DNA of 64,000 nucleotides from Siderastrea radians (lineage: Eukaryota > Cnidaria > Anthozoa > Scleractinia > Rhizangiidae). Below, in pieces: positions 20,140 through 32,170 of the stretch (position 1 is the first letter of the stretch; every line of letters begins with the position of its first letter). The notes under the pieces are model-generated. The model had not been told where the DNA came from, made no database searches, and saw only the letters and a program-made list of their open reading frames with translations. The DNA lies in contig OZ024887.1 of assembly GCA_964017195.1 (NCBI GenBank), positions 434,001 to 498,000 on the forward strand, read 5' to 3'. A program made the translations under genes and the position numbers.

Positions 20140-21894
20140 TATCCCTCCGTCTTTTCCAACGCCTTATTACACCTGGAAATAAGTAAGAATGTCAAGCTTT
20201 CGAGAATGAAAAAAACTGACGATGGATCACCAAGGCAGGTGTCTATCCGGTTGCACCTAATCAATAGAGACATTGTAAATGGAAATTAAACCACGCGGAA
20301 GAGACAACACCGATGTTTATAATTCAATTCGATTAAAATACTAGGTGAAGGTTTAAGAAAATATGAGGAATTTTCTTTAGTGATAGCTTAAATATGCTAG
20401 GAGCATATAAGGTTCGGTAGTCTAAATAATGAAAAAACAACTCGAATCTCCATTACTTCTACTGGAAGTCATCAATTGTCAAACAAACTAGTATGGCCTA
20501 ACTGGTAAAATGGATGCAGTTTGTCTTCCCGTTGGCGTCATTAATAAAAGAACAGTTTGAGCAAAGGTATTAACATTGACGTTTCTTTTCGTTTTTCTTT
20601 TTAATTAACACCTTACTTAACTAGAATATTTCAACGATGAAAAACGTAGAAGTAAAGAAAATAAACCAGTAAATAAATCATATTCTGAATTTACACCGCA
20701 TCGCTAAGAAGTATGTAATACAAATAGGATCAAACTTCGTTTACTTTTTAGACAAACGATTTTAATGATGTTGACGAATTGAAAGAGAATTTCAAGATTA
20801 TTTGCATATTTGTGAGTTTTATATATCTCATTACCTCAGTAACACCCAGGGATTTTATTCTAAAACGGACAAAGAAACAATAAATCTCTGAGCTTCAGAG
20901 TTTGAGGTTCTGACTAGTGACAAGGACGGGTCTATCAAAATTACGAAATAATTTCTTCCTTTGCTGAAGAAAATGCAGCCTAACACTGAGAACTGCAAGC
21001 ACTTTCGCTTGATCAGTCTTAGTTGTGAATGCAGTTTTCAAGAATACAAAAAAGAACGGTCAACTTTTCTCCAAAAGAGGATCTACCATATTTACCTCAA
21101 CAGGGAGCACTACAAAATATTTTATATAGCTGATTAATCCGTGTTATTAAAAGCTTTGAATTCTCCTCTAATCACGGGAATATGATGGCATATCCAGTTA
21201 TAAAAGTTAACATCCACTTTATATCAAGGTAACAGCCGGCATTCTTTTCATAAAATTCCATTCTTACCTGATTCAAAATAAAGGCAATACAACGAAATGA
21301 AGGCACGCTTAATTTATAACATCTTGATTTAAATTTTCAAGCAACTCTGGTGCAAACCGACTCTAAATTTCTCACGGAACGAATGCATCTAAATATTCAA
21401 GTTTATTGTGTATGTATGGATCATTTTAGCAGAGTAAATCCAATAAAAAGTTATGCAGATCAGAAACAAGCATCCGATTTGAAGACAATCGTTTAACTCG
21501 ATTAACGTTCGTTTCTTGGTGACTTACGGATTTTTCACAATGTCGCTTGTAAGAAATCGTGTGTTGACAAATTGTGTTGTTAGTTAATAGTGGCAGGAGA
21601 CGTTTATCTTGTGTGTGTGTGTGAGTGTGTCTCTGTGTATTTACAGTAGTGCATGCCATTCAGCACGAGTTTTGAGGTCCAGTTGAATAAATAATATGCA
21701 AATTTGCCAACAAAGAAATCGGCAAGGTTGTCCAATTCGCACATTCACTCTTAATATTGCACAATAAGTGAAACGTTTCAGAACTTTTGAGGTCACCAGG
21801 TTTGAGCACGCACCATTGAAGAGTCAAAAAGGAAGATATATCACAGAATCGTAATATCAAAGCCGCTATTAATGATTGGTACTGGTAAGAATTA
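20140..21894. other. Intergenic DNA between F and B'
   Basis: The first 800 bp resemble the C-to-D and C'-to-D' spacers. The last 700 bp resemble the upstream region of A'. A GT-rich microsatellite lies at about 21612-21640. This whole interval plus F codons after about 50 is what the left block has lost. Confidence 0.55.
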
Positions 21895-22890
21895 ATGGCA
21901 GCCACGACAGGCCACTTTGACTTCTGGAATATGACAGGCGAAGAAGCTTTGCTAAAAGTGTGGCTAAGCGTCGACAATGTGAAGACCATATCGGCAATTA
22001 ATGCAATTCTCGCGATGATTATGTCTCCAATCATTGTGCTTGGAAATTCATTGGTCGTTTTATCAGTTTAGAGAGATCCTCTAAAAAAACTTCGATCATC
22101 TCCTTCAAACTTTATCATCTTATCCAGGGCCATTGCTGATCTTCTGGTTGGTTTGGTGGCGTGTCCATTAACTGCATATTGGGGTTGGGCTTTATTTCTC
22201 AAGAAAAATCCCATATTTCAACCTTTAAAGGCAGTTTTTTCTGTCCTAATAAATGTTAGTGTTGGACATGTGCTCCTTCTCACCATCGACAGGTTCTTTG
22301 CTTTGGTGACTCCACTGAAGTATCGAGTAAAAGTCACAAATAAAAGAGTCTGCATCTCCACTGGAACTTGTTGGATCTATTTTCTGCTCTTCGGATGTGC
22401 GTTTGGTGTGTGGCAAAACCAATATTTTATACTAGGAGCTATTTACAACTTACAGATCTTCTGTATCCTTATTGCTATCTTGGTTCTAAACTTTGCGATC
22501 TTATATAGGTTTCACAAACATTCTGAAACTACAGAAGGGCAAGACAATTCAATGGCAAGTCGTCAAATGATGCATCAGAGAGAAAGAAAACTCTTCAAGG
22601 CCATCGCCATCATCATCTGTGCTTTTCTTATCTGCTTCATGCCGTGGTTCGTTGTACAGTTAATGATATACATTTGTATTCCCTGCAGCCGTAAATTATC
22701 GCTGTTGATGTTGGTGTATGCGTTCAGTGCGGCTTTAATGTATGCAAATTCTGGAGTAAATCCATTTTTGTACGCTTGGAGGCTTCCAAAATATCGAGAA
22801 ACTTTTAAGTTCTTTATGAGGAAGCGGACGAGGGGTAATAGCAGTGACCAGCAAGGCATGCAGGATTTTGTTTACAATACAAGGTTTTAA
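21895..22890 (+). pseudogene. Pseudogene B': full-length receptor, one premature stop
   Basis: The ATG at 21895 and the stop at 22890 are in one frame, and the 332-codon length matches the intact paralogs. The only disruption is TAG at 22069-22071, codon 59, where B has TGG (SVWRDPL). A second damaging change is LSRAIAD for LSMAIAD in TM2. Downstream motifs are all normal: DRFFALVTP, CFMPW, CIPC, NPFLY and VYNTRF. The N-terminal part (MAATTGHFDFWNMTG) and upstream DNA are of A' type. Translation could in principle restart at an internal ATG, but TM1 would be lost. The lesion is recent enough to be a segregating null allele. Confidence 0.85.
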
Positions 22891-23883
22891 AATCAAACGT
22901 TTTCAAAAACTTGCAGAATCGTAGTTTAAAATGAAGTAAACTGAGAAAAAGTGCAAAACAGTGCGACCTTTCCTTCGCTATAAGGCGCTCTACACGGTGG
23001 AAAGATGCCTTCTCGATAGCGCGTAGAAATGCAAACTGATAAGAATTTTGCAGTTTAGGGAGATGAAAAAAAAGGATGCCAACAGCAACGGGTCTGTTTT
23101 AATCAAAACGACCTTCGCATAAAAGAATGGATGTAGAGAGATTGCTAAGCTTCATTAGGTACAAATGACTAAGAAACGTTTTTGAAATATTTCGTTAAGT
23201 GAATGGGTGCAATGTATAGGAGCTTTAGTGAAAGCACATGTTGACACAATAGAAAAACAACACCTAATATCAGTTATAGCGGTTCTAAAGTCGATATTTC
23301 CTTTCGTCCACGAGTCACCTCAGTTAGGATCTGTTATGTGAGTTTTTCCTGCTCAGAAATAATGACATGCGTTTACGTTTTCGTTTAGGATTACGGTCAA
23401 ACTATATGGTTCCTAAATTTCCTACTATTTGTAAAAGCCTTAGCAATGGGCACATGTTGACACAGCCTTCCTTTCTTACAAAAGGTAGAGACTGCCGTTG
23501 GCAGTTGAGGCTAAATTAAAATCACTAAAGCAAAAAACCAACACCGAATACCAGTTATACCAATTCTCTGAAGTCAAGCTTTACTTTAGTCCACGAGTCA
23601 TCTAAAAAAGGTTTTGTTATGGGACTTATTCCCTCTACGTTTACATTATTTTCTTTAAGGGTTACGTTCAAGCTGGGTTTCCTTACGACGAAAACTATTA
23701 TTGCTTTCGACGTCTTAAATGCTGTGAGCTTATTTCAAAAGGTATTGAAAAATACCCTGCTTTGACCAAATCTTAGCAGGAAAATACGCGTAAAGTAAAA
23801 GTAACAAGTTGTCTTTTCTTTATTGTTTTTGTTTTCTTTTTGTTTTCGGTTGCTCACTGTTTCGTTTATGTCGAGAGAAATTT
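22891..23883. other. Intergenic DNA between B' and C'
   Basis: Nearly identical to 2983-3978. No gene is seen. Confidence 0.5.
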
Positions 23884-24444
23884 CCCACTGCAGTATCGAG
23901 TAAAGGTACAAAATACAAACGAGTCTGTATCGCCATAGTAAGTTGCTGGATTTATATTCTGCTGTTTAGATGTGCATTTGGTTTCTGCGATAAACAATTT
24001 ACCATACTGGGAACCACCTACAACTTATAGGTTTTATTTATTTCTTATTTGTTTTATAGTATTGTGATCTTCTTTCGTTTTCGCAAACATTCCAACACTG
24101 TAGAAGCACAGGAAGAGTCAACAGCGAATCGTCCGCTGATCCTTATTTTGATTATGATCAGCTCCATTGCCACTGTTATCTTTAAACTTCTTTCCTATTT
24201 TGTGTCCTGGTTCACGGTGCAGATATTAATTTGTTTGCAGCCGCAGTTTATCGTTGTTCATGATCAGGTGTATGCATTCACTGCTGCTTTATTGCACGCG
24301 AATTCTGGGGTTAATCCATTTCTGTACGCATGGAGGCTCCCAAAATATCGAGACAAATTTAAGTACTTCTCGAAGAATCGAAGGTGGTGCAAAGGCAATG
24401 AAAACAGTCAAACTGGGGATTGGGTTTACGATACCAGGCTTTGA
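23884..24444 (+). pseudogene. Pseudogene C': receptor F-like, TM1-TM3 deleted
   Basis: Duplicate of pseudogene C with the same missing 5' half. A TAG follows TTYNL near 24030, a later part is scrambled against F in the third loop (RPLILILIMISS), and the last part is open through NSGVNPFLYAW to VYDTRL. Fewer stops have accumulated than in C: ATCGAG and CAG are kept where C has stops. Confidence 0.85.
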
Positions 24445-25726
24445 TATCCCTCCGTCTTTTCCAACGCCTTATTGCACCTGGAAATAAGTAAGAACGTCAA
24501 GCTTTCGAGAATGAAAAACACTGAAGATGGATCACCTAGGCAGGTGTCTATCCGGTTGCACCTAATCAATAGAGATATTGTAAATGGAAATTAAACCACA
24601 CGGGAGAGGCCACGCCGATGTTTATAATTCAATTCAATTAAACTAGTAGGTGAAGGTTTATGAAAATATGAGGCATTTCCTTTAGTGATAGCTCAAATAT
24701 ACTAGAGGCATATAAGGTTCGGCAGTCTAAATCATGACAAAACAACTCGATTCGTCATTACCTCTAACGGAAATCTTCAATTGCCAAACAAACTAATTTG
24801 GCCTAACTGGTGAAATGAATGCGGTTAGTCTTCCTGTAGGCATCATTACTAAAAAAACAGCTTGAGCAAAGGTATTAACAGTGACGTCTCTTTTCTTTTT
24901 TCTTTTAATTAAGACCTTAGTCAATCAGTATTTTAAAAATGGAAAATGTAAAAGTATAGAAAATAAACCAGTAAATAAATCGTATTCTGAATGTACACCG
25001 CGTCACTAAGCAATCTGAAATATCGAATCATTGAAAATTGGGCCACAGAGTGGACTAATAAATAAAAGCACCCGAGAGAAAACACACCATGACCTAGGAT
25101 TTATTTAACCTATGTAGTCTTATCTGAAATCTTATCATGAGGTTTCACAAAAACTACCATTAGATCCAATACTAATTTCCACAACTAATGCCTTATGAAA
25201 TCTATTAGGTTCAAACTTTGTTTACTTTTAAGTCAAACGTTTTTAATGATGTTGACGAATTGAAAGGAAATTTCAAGATTATTTGCATATATATGAGTTT
25301 TATAGATATCTCATTACCTTCGTAACACCCAGGGATTTTATTCTAACAGGGACGCAGAAACAATAATTCTCTGATTATGAGTTTCTGCTACAAGGCAGGT
25401 CTAGTGACAAGGGGGTGACAAAGCGGGTCTATCAAAATCATGAAATAATTTCTTCCTTTGCTGATGAAAGTGCAGCCTAACACTGAGAACCGATTTCTCT
25501 CTATGAGGAGTACAGAGGAACGGTAAATTTTTCTCCAGAAGGGGATCTACCATATTCATCTCAATAGGCAGAAAATCTCGAGGAAAATTAGACACGGCGG
25601 TAGACACTACACTATTTTACGTAGATTAGGTAAACAAAACATCGCAAAAACTTTTTTGGTCATCTTAAAACTGCTCAAAAACAAACAGATTCTAAACTGT
25701 GATTAATCAACAACAGTGAAAACAAA
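24445..25726. other. Intergenic DNA between C' and D'
   Basis: Matches 4539-5815. No gene is seen. The 120 bp before the D' ATG are conserved between both copies and presumably hold the D leader. Confidence 0.5.
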
Positions 25727-26746
25727 ATGGCAGCACTGTTCGGTCACATGGATTACTGGAATGTATCGGGAGACATTCTCGCGAAGGAGATAAAAAACGG
25801 TATGAGAGAAGAACCTGTGGGCCAAGCGGCATTTTTTAGCATCTGTTACTTTCTATTATCCGTACCAACTGTACTGGGAAACGCACTTGTCATTGCCGCG
25901 GTATGGAAAGATCCACTGAAGACACTGAGGTCTTCACCTACAAACTTCATTCTGCTGTCGTTAGCAATAGCTGATTTGTTGGCTGGAGTAGTTTTTGGCC
26001 CGGGCGCCGCGCTGTTTTATCTTCGCCTTGCACTGAAAGCATACCCGTGGACACCGCTCATGACAGTTCTGGTATTTAATCATTATTTCCTTCTTGTGTC
26101 CGTTTTCCACGTCTTGATATTGACCATAGACAGGTATTTTGCTTTGGCAAAGCCCCTAAAGTACAGGGCAGTGGTTACCAAAGGGAGAGTCCGTATTGCC
26201 TCTTCATCTATATGGGTTTCATGTTTTGGTGTAGCCGTCCTTTCAAGCATAGTACAAAGAAATTTTTTCGTGTTGTGGTTTGTTTACTTCCTGATCATTT
26301 GGATAGCTTCAGAGAGCTTTTCTTGTTTGTATCTTCTCATATTAAAGAAACTATACAGACATCATCACACTAGAATTATGCAGGAAAATTCTCAATCTAA
26401 CCTAGTTTTACTTTGTCAAAGAGAGAAGAAAGTGTCTATGTTAATTCTGTCGGTCGTTTTGGTATTTTACCTATGTTGTCTCCCATGGCAAATAAATCAG
26501 GTTTTGCTTTTTTTCTGCCGGGTTTGTCATGAACATTATAGAGCGTGGATGGTTTTTTATCATGTGGCAACGCTTCTCCTTTTTCTAAATTCAGCCCTAA
26601 ATCCTTTGTTATACTCATGGAGGTTTTCAAAATTCCGGGCTACTTTCAGATACTTCCTGACAAACGTTTGCAGCCAAAGAAGACACCGACAAAGAAGGAC
26701 TATCTGCATCACTGAAGAAAGGCGATCATACGACACAAAGTTGTGA
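25727..26746 (+). CDS. Receptor D': intact class A GPCR
   Basis: A 339-aa single-exon receptor starting MAALFGHMDYWNVSG (sequon NVS at 12-14). Landmarks: GNALVIAAVW in TM1, SLAIADL in TM2, TIDRYFALAKP at TM3/ICL2 with a complete DRY, a short ECL2 (QRNFFVLW), CCLPW in TM6, CRVC at the top of TM6, NSALNPLLYSW in TM7, an arginine-rich helix 8 and tail, and SYDTKL at the end. It is clearly a different subtype from A/B/F but shares their ends and motifs. Its left-block counterpart D is broken, so D' is the only working D gene visible. Closest neighbour by sequence is G. Confidence 0.94.
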   Translation: MAALFGHMDYWNVSGDILAKEIKNGMREEPVGQAAFFSICYFLLSVPTVLGNALVIAAVWKDPLKTLRSSPTNFILLSLAIADLLAGVVFGPGAALFYLRLALKAYPWTPLMTVLVFNHYFLLVSVFHVLILTIDRYFALAKPLKYRAVVTKGRVRIASSSIWVSCFGVAVLSSIVQRNFFVLWFVYFLIIWIASESFSCLYLLILKKLYRHHHTRIMQENSQSNLVLLCQREKKVSMLILSVVLVFYLCCLPWQINQVLLFFCRVCHEHYRAWMVFYHVATLLLFLNSALNPLLYSWRFSKFRATFRYFLTNVCSQRRHRQRRTICITEERRSYDTKL

Positions 26747-29700
26747 CAATGCCTTCTTACTAACAAATATGATAGGCCACATCAAAGTTTTTTTAAATCT
26801 TGACACTGGGTTTGTACGAAAGAAACCCGTGGATGATACTGGAACGAGAGCCACGAAATATTTAGAATCTTAACTGTTGCCAGTGTTGGCAGATTCTTAT
26901 TGAACTTGCAAACTTTAATACTCATTTTATAACTACTGGTTTCCATGCTGAGGCAGATGTTTCAAATGATATGAAACCATTCTCCTTTCAGTGAGAAAAT
27001 CATTTCAATTTTTTTAAATTAGAGTTGATTCATCATGTCATCTAATTACAGTGTGTTTGTCGTATTAATATCAAGAAAGAACGAGTGGTCTGATTGCCTT
27101 TTCATTGAGTTTGCGGAAGAGTAATAACTTCATGTTTACATAACGTAGGAAAACTCTTCAGGGTGATTAAAAACATTGCCAGATTCCCATGAAAGGAATA
27201 AAAAGTGTTTATCGTGATAAAATTCTTTATACTAAGCTCAGTATTTAGCCTGGGCTTTGGCAGAACGCTCTTGCATTGCTTTCAAACATTTGTGCCTTTT
27301 TTCATATGCGTTCATTCATATCCACCAAGCATTCATGTCCACCTTATGTGTTCTCCTAGAAGTTATCTGTTCTGTTAGCAAAAACACTTGGCATGACATT
27401 TCATTGTTCAAGGAATTTGATGCTTGAGTGACAACCAAATTTTGACAGTTATGTTTTGTCCAAAACAGACTAAAAAAAATTTCAAAGGGACAAGTCTGGC
27501 AAGTCAAGTACAACGCAATCTAGCTGATTACTAACAAAGTGTCCCGGGAATACTTGCAGATGATTTAAGATGATTTGAAAGAGTGTTTCACCAGGATATA
27601 CAAACACTGACAAGTGGGTTGAAAAAAAAAGCCGAGGTTTTTAACCGACGTCGATGTGTTTGGATACTTGATGAAACACTCTTTCAATTCAGTGATAATT
27701 CTTGGAGAAATTCAAAGCAAAAGTTCGCAAAATTTTATGCTAATTAAGGTCAGGTATCCAAATCACCGTTATTTTCTATTACGAATTATTATTAATGAGT
27801 TTGTCATTCTCGTTTTCCTTTCATTCAAGACAGATTTTGCAAACTAGAATTGGCGTAATAGAGTCGAGAGATACTTGGCGTAATAGAGTCAAGAAAATCA
27901 AGTACCGGCAGTCAAAGTTTGTCTCAAGTAATTAAACAAGTGAAAATACATTTTGAAGTTTTGTTCCGTAGAAACATGTTTCTCGAAATTTTGATTTTTT
28001 TGTTTGTTTTCTTCATATATGAAGGTGGTTGTTTTTTTGTCGTAAGTTTTATCTTTTTACAATATTTTAACTCTTCTTAAACGGTTTTCATTTCTTTTGA
28101 TTTAATTTTGACGGTTTTCTGAGGTTTTTGGAAAATGTAGGAATTCAAAATAGAGCATTCAAGATGGCAGATTGCAGATGACTTTTAACTACCACGACAT
28201 TTGACCTCAACATCATATTTTTGCGGACCAGGAAACCATGATGGGCGTACTGTACACCCTCTAACTCTCATTTTCATATAGAAAGATTACAATTAGTTTA
28301 ACTGCTCAGGAACTCTAAAACACCCTGGAGGAAGAGACCTATAGTTTATGTATTCGTACATCTCCTGCGAAGGCTGTCGTTAAACATCATTTTCTGTATT
28401 TTATTACATCGTAACTGTTAATGAGTTTATCGAAATAATAAGAGGGAATTGAAAATAGTAACAAGGCGTAACGCATAGTCGTGCTATTAATTATGATATT
28501 AAGTTCGTAATATTCATTTTACATTATCCAGGAAAATGTCGATATGAAAATAAATAAGCAAACAAACAAACAAACAAACACAAAATATCAAGTATTCTTC
28601 CAGGATTTGAAGGATTTGAAGAGAGAAGTAAAGCGGTCGTGGATTTATGAAGTTTGATTCCGTGTATGCTCACAATTCAATTTTATCTTGCTCAACCCGG
28701 TTGCTTTTATTTTCCTTTTTATCTTTTACTGTGTTTAAGCCATTTAACAAACGTGTCTTCTGGTGGAAAAATTTGAGTCATATTTTTCTTCCATTTTTCT
28801 AGTGAAAATTCCTTGGTTTTGATGTGCAACCCTGGCCAAATTCATCTTATGTAGGCACGACTTGCAAGATCTCATCCCACTGCATCGGCTGACTTCCAAA
28901 AGCAGCTTTGGTCGTGAAAAGTGATGAGCAAAAACTAGCACAAGAAGCCTGGTCCTTTATGGGCGGGTATGGGCGGGGCGGGACGGGGTGAACAGGTTAG
29001 ACCAGTCTGTTTTCGGCCACTCTAACTAAACATTAATGTCATGAATGCCATGCTTACACGACATTTCCACACGACTAATTGACCCAGCACCAAAGACGTT
29101 TTAAGGACATTTTTCGTCAGAACACGATTATCCTAGCTACACCCTTCAATTGATGTCACCTGCTCAGACAATTTGCCTTCGCCTTTGTAATGAAGCAATC
29201 AGAAACCCTTTTGACACAAAAACCCGCAAAAGTAAACATCCTGAAAGATTATATTTTAGTTGAAAACATAATATTTACTAAAGAAAAGCGGAAAATCAAA
29301 GAGTCCCCTTTTATTTATAAAGATTTTTGATAAATTTGCTGCAGGGAAGTTTCTCGATTTGAATTCCATTTGTCACAAGCTAGGCTACTACAAACTTTTT
29401 GCTGCCGCCAAAATATCGAAGAATTGGAAATTAATCCCCTCCCCCTCCTCCCTAACAAAGCTTAAGAAATTGTGATGGCAGTAACAAGGAGTCAGAAAAC
29501 CTTTAATGTATAATCTCTCACGCATTATTTAAAAACTGTCAACGCTTGATAGTGACCAAAATCCAATTTCTCTTTCGAACATCAATAGATTGCTAATCAG
29601 TCAGGTAATCAGAATAGTAAAAATTATCAGGTCTTGAGGTCATCAATTCTATATAGCTCTATGCCTTGGACGTTTGAAAAGATATACGGAAAGAAAGAAA

Positions 29701-30106
29701 AATTGACGTATAGCACCTCGAGATCTCAACCCTAAGAAAAACCTGATAGCTAACAATTAGCTCAAAGTAGTCTGTTTACCTTAATATATATATGATTCTA
29801 TTGTTTGCATGTCTTGTTATTAATGCGTATAACTGGGATGAGACTGTATCATGGTTTCTAGATAAACACTAATCAATTCGCACCTTAGTTTGGGTCTAAA
29901 ATTGTGATCTAAAAATTGTCTCACGTTTTGTTGCTGTCTACTAAAAAGTTCGGTGTAGAGATCACTTAACAACAAGACCGAGGTGCAGCTTACTGGCGAG
30001 AAATACACATACAAATAGCAACAGGAAAGATTAACCACTTCTGCGGTATTACAGTGATAAGCTGAGGAACTCCAGCGATCCCAACTCCTTTTGAAACAAA
30101 AAGAAA
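26747..30106. other. Intergenic DNA between D' and E'
   Basis: Matches 6556-9872, including the fold-back repeat at 27577-27685 and an AAAC microsatellite. No supported gene. Confidence 0.5.
27577..27685. repeat. Fold-back repeat, copy 2
   Basis: Counterpart of 7386-7496, with the same inverted GAAAGAGTGTTTCA ends. Sequence just to the right differs from copy 1 by a short deletion. Confidence 0.6.
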
Positions 30107-31046
30107 ATGGAGGTCGAAAACGCCAGTGTTTCGAACAGCCATGAAATCTGGAATTTCTTGGAAAAGAAAAAATCGTTGGCATTAGTGGTCGGCGTTATCA
30201 TGGCGGCTATGTCTCCTGTCATTGTTGTAGGAAATACGTTGATTATCATCGTTGTTTGGAAAGACCCCTTGAAGAAACTTCGCTCGTTCAGTTCCAGCTA
30301 TATATTATTGTCAATGGCCGTTGCTGGCTTTTTGGTGAGTTCCATCCTGTGTCCTTTGCATGCTGATTGGTCGCTGCTGACAGGCGTGGGAGATCAAACA
30401 ACCTTTTTCGGTGGGCGTGCCGCTAGCGATAAATACTGTATTAACCAGCGTGTCAGTTGGTCATGTGTTATTACTGACAGTTGATAGACTCTTCGCGGTA
30501 CTTGCACCTCTGCAGTATCGAGTAAAGGTCACCAGTAAACGCGTATCAATCGCAGCCGTTGCAATTTGGGGTTACGCGTTGGTTTTGGGCGTTTTACACG
30601 CAGCGCTTTCAGAAATCTTCATTGTTTGCAGCATAATTTACACAGCGCAATTTCTTATAGCTGTCACCTCCATAATCTGTATGAATATTGTACTGCTGCA
30701 TCATTTTCGTTGTAATCCCACGAGGGGAGATAATTCCATGGCGTCCGTTCCAATCCAACATTTCTATCACAGAGAGAAGCATCTTTGTAAAACCATAGCT
30801 CTGATAGTTTGTGCATTCTTGGTTTGCTTTACTCCTTGGTTTATAATTAAATCATTTTTGTATTTTTGCATGTTATGTCGGTGGAGCCTGGACTCTCTTA
30901 TGAAAGGACTCTGGTTTTCATCGCTCTTTGTTTATACAAATTCTGCGCTGAATCATTTTCTATATTTGTGGAGGCTGGCAAGATTTCGAGACTCTCTTGA
31001 CCAAAGGTCATCGCAGAGACATTCCGCGAGAACATTTAGAACCTGA
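30107..31046 (+). pseudogene. Pseudogene E': divergent receptor, one frameshift
   Basis: Frame 1 runs from MEVENASVSNS through LCPLHADWSLLTGVGDQTT. Near 30400-30412 one extra base, compared with E, shifts the frame in a C/T-run context. The rest of TM3 to the C-terminus (VGHVLLLTVDRLFAVLAPLQYRVKV onward) is open in the new frame to 31046. TM7 carries NHFLY in place of NPFLY, a damaging change to a near-universal GPCR motif, so a sequencing error alone would not rescue it fully. The C-terminus RTFRT lacks the family PDZ-like end. E' and E show that this subtype is decaying in both blocks by different mutations. Confidence 0.8.
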
Positions 31047-32170
31047 AGTGTTTGATACGAGACTGTAGTTTATTTGGCATAAAAAAAATTGCCTTAGAAA
31101 AGTGAAAGGCGTATATTATTTTGTCACTTTTTTGGGGGCTGGCTTGCATGCGCCAAAAAAAATTAATGGCAAACAAATAAATCAGCAGACAAGCCCATGT
31201 AGGGACTGCTGTTATGTACATAAGGGCAACATTTTCACGCACAATACAGCTCCTTTTCATTTAAAAATAGAACCCAGGAAACTGAAATACGATTATAACT
31301 TAAATGACAAAATTTGAATTAACTGAGTCAGAAACCCAAAGGCAAAAGGCAAAAACTCTTCAGGAAATGACGAAAAAAAATTTGCAAAGAATAAACAGTC
31401 CAGATAGTCGATTAAAAACAGGAATCGAAGTGGCGATGACACCAGCACATAAATCATGAACGGCTGAAATGACGCCGCACCCAATTCAAGGTCACAGCCA
31501 AGGAATAGTTGGTTCCATAGCTTCATAATATAGGTTATATTTTACTTGTGTAATTTTATCTCCCATCGTATCGTAATGTTAGGAAAACCTACCATTTATT
31601 TCAATGGCAATTTTCAATTTTTTTTGTAATTTTCATGTTTACATTTTACATAAAAGCTTTCTTTCAGAAATTGTCAAAGATAGAAACGATTGCTCTTCAT
31701 GCTGCTATTAATTTTAAGGCTATTTGCATATACATAAAAACAAATAAATCTACCTATCTGATGTGTTTATATTGCAAAAGGGAAGCAAAAACCTATTAAT
31801 TCTGATGAAAACTAAATTAATTTATGAACGTTCGATTATATGTAAGGTCATTTCTAAAAATTGTAAGCTTCAAAGCTCCATCATGGTATAATAAAAGGTA
31901 AACCGGCGGAACTACCACAACATCTGCTCGAGGTTAGGAGCCAAAGTGATCTTCCAAAAAAATCAAAACTTTGGAGGAAATTTGTTTTGGTGATCTTGGT
32001 TCGACCAAGCGGCAACTGAGCAATACAGAATATTGCATGGGTGAAGTAAACAACTGACAGTCACCTGTCTTATCACCTGAAGTCCGCTCAACAACAGTTG
32101 ATCTGTAGCTACGAAAAAATAAGCTTTCATCAAAGAGAACGATCAAAAATCACCAAAGGAAGAGAACAAC
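31047..32170. other. Spacer between E' and G
   Basis: The duplicated block ends near 31205. The rest is single-copy in this window. No gene is supported. The frames seen here are short and not conserved. Confidence 0.45.

Larger units (their letters stand above)
17186..31205 (+). repeat. Right, fuller copy of the segmental duplication
   Basis: Partner of 1-10930, containing A', F, B', C', D' and E'. It starts inside A' only because the left copy is cut by the window edge. The true left boundary is not visible. Homology stops just after a shared CCCATGT near 31200, where the left copy runs into the inverted-repeat element and this copy continues with different sequence. It keeps the ancestral gene order better than the left copy: F and B' are separate and D' is full length. 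Confidence 0.9.
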
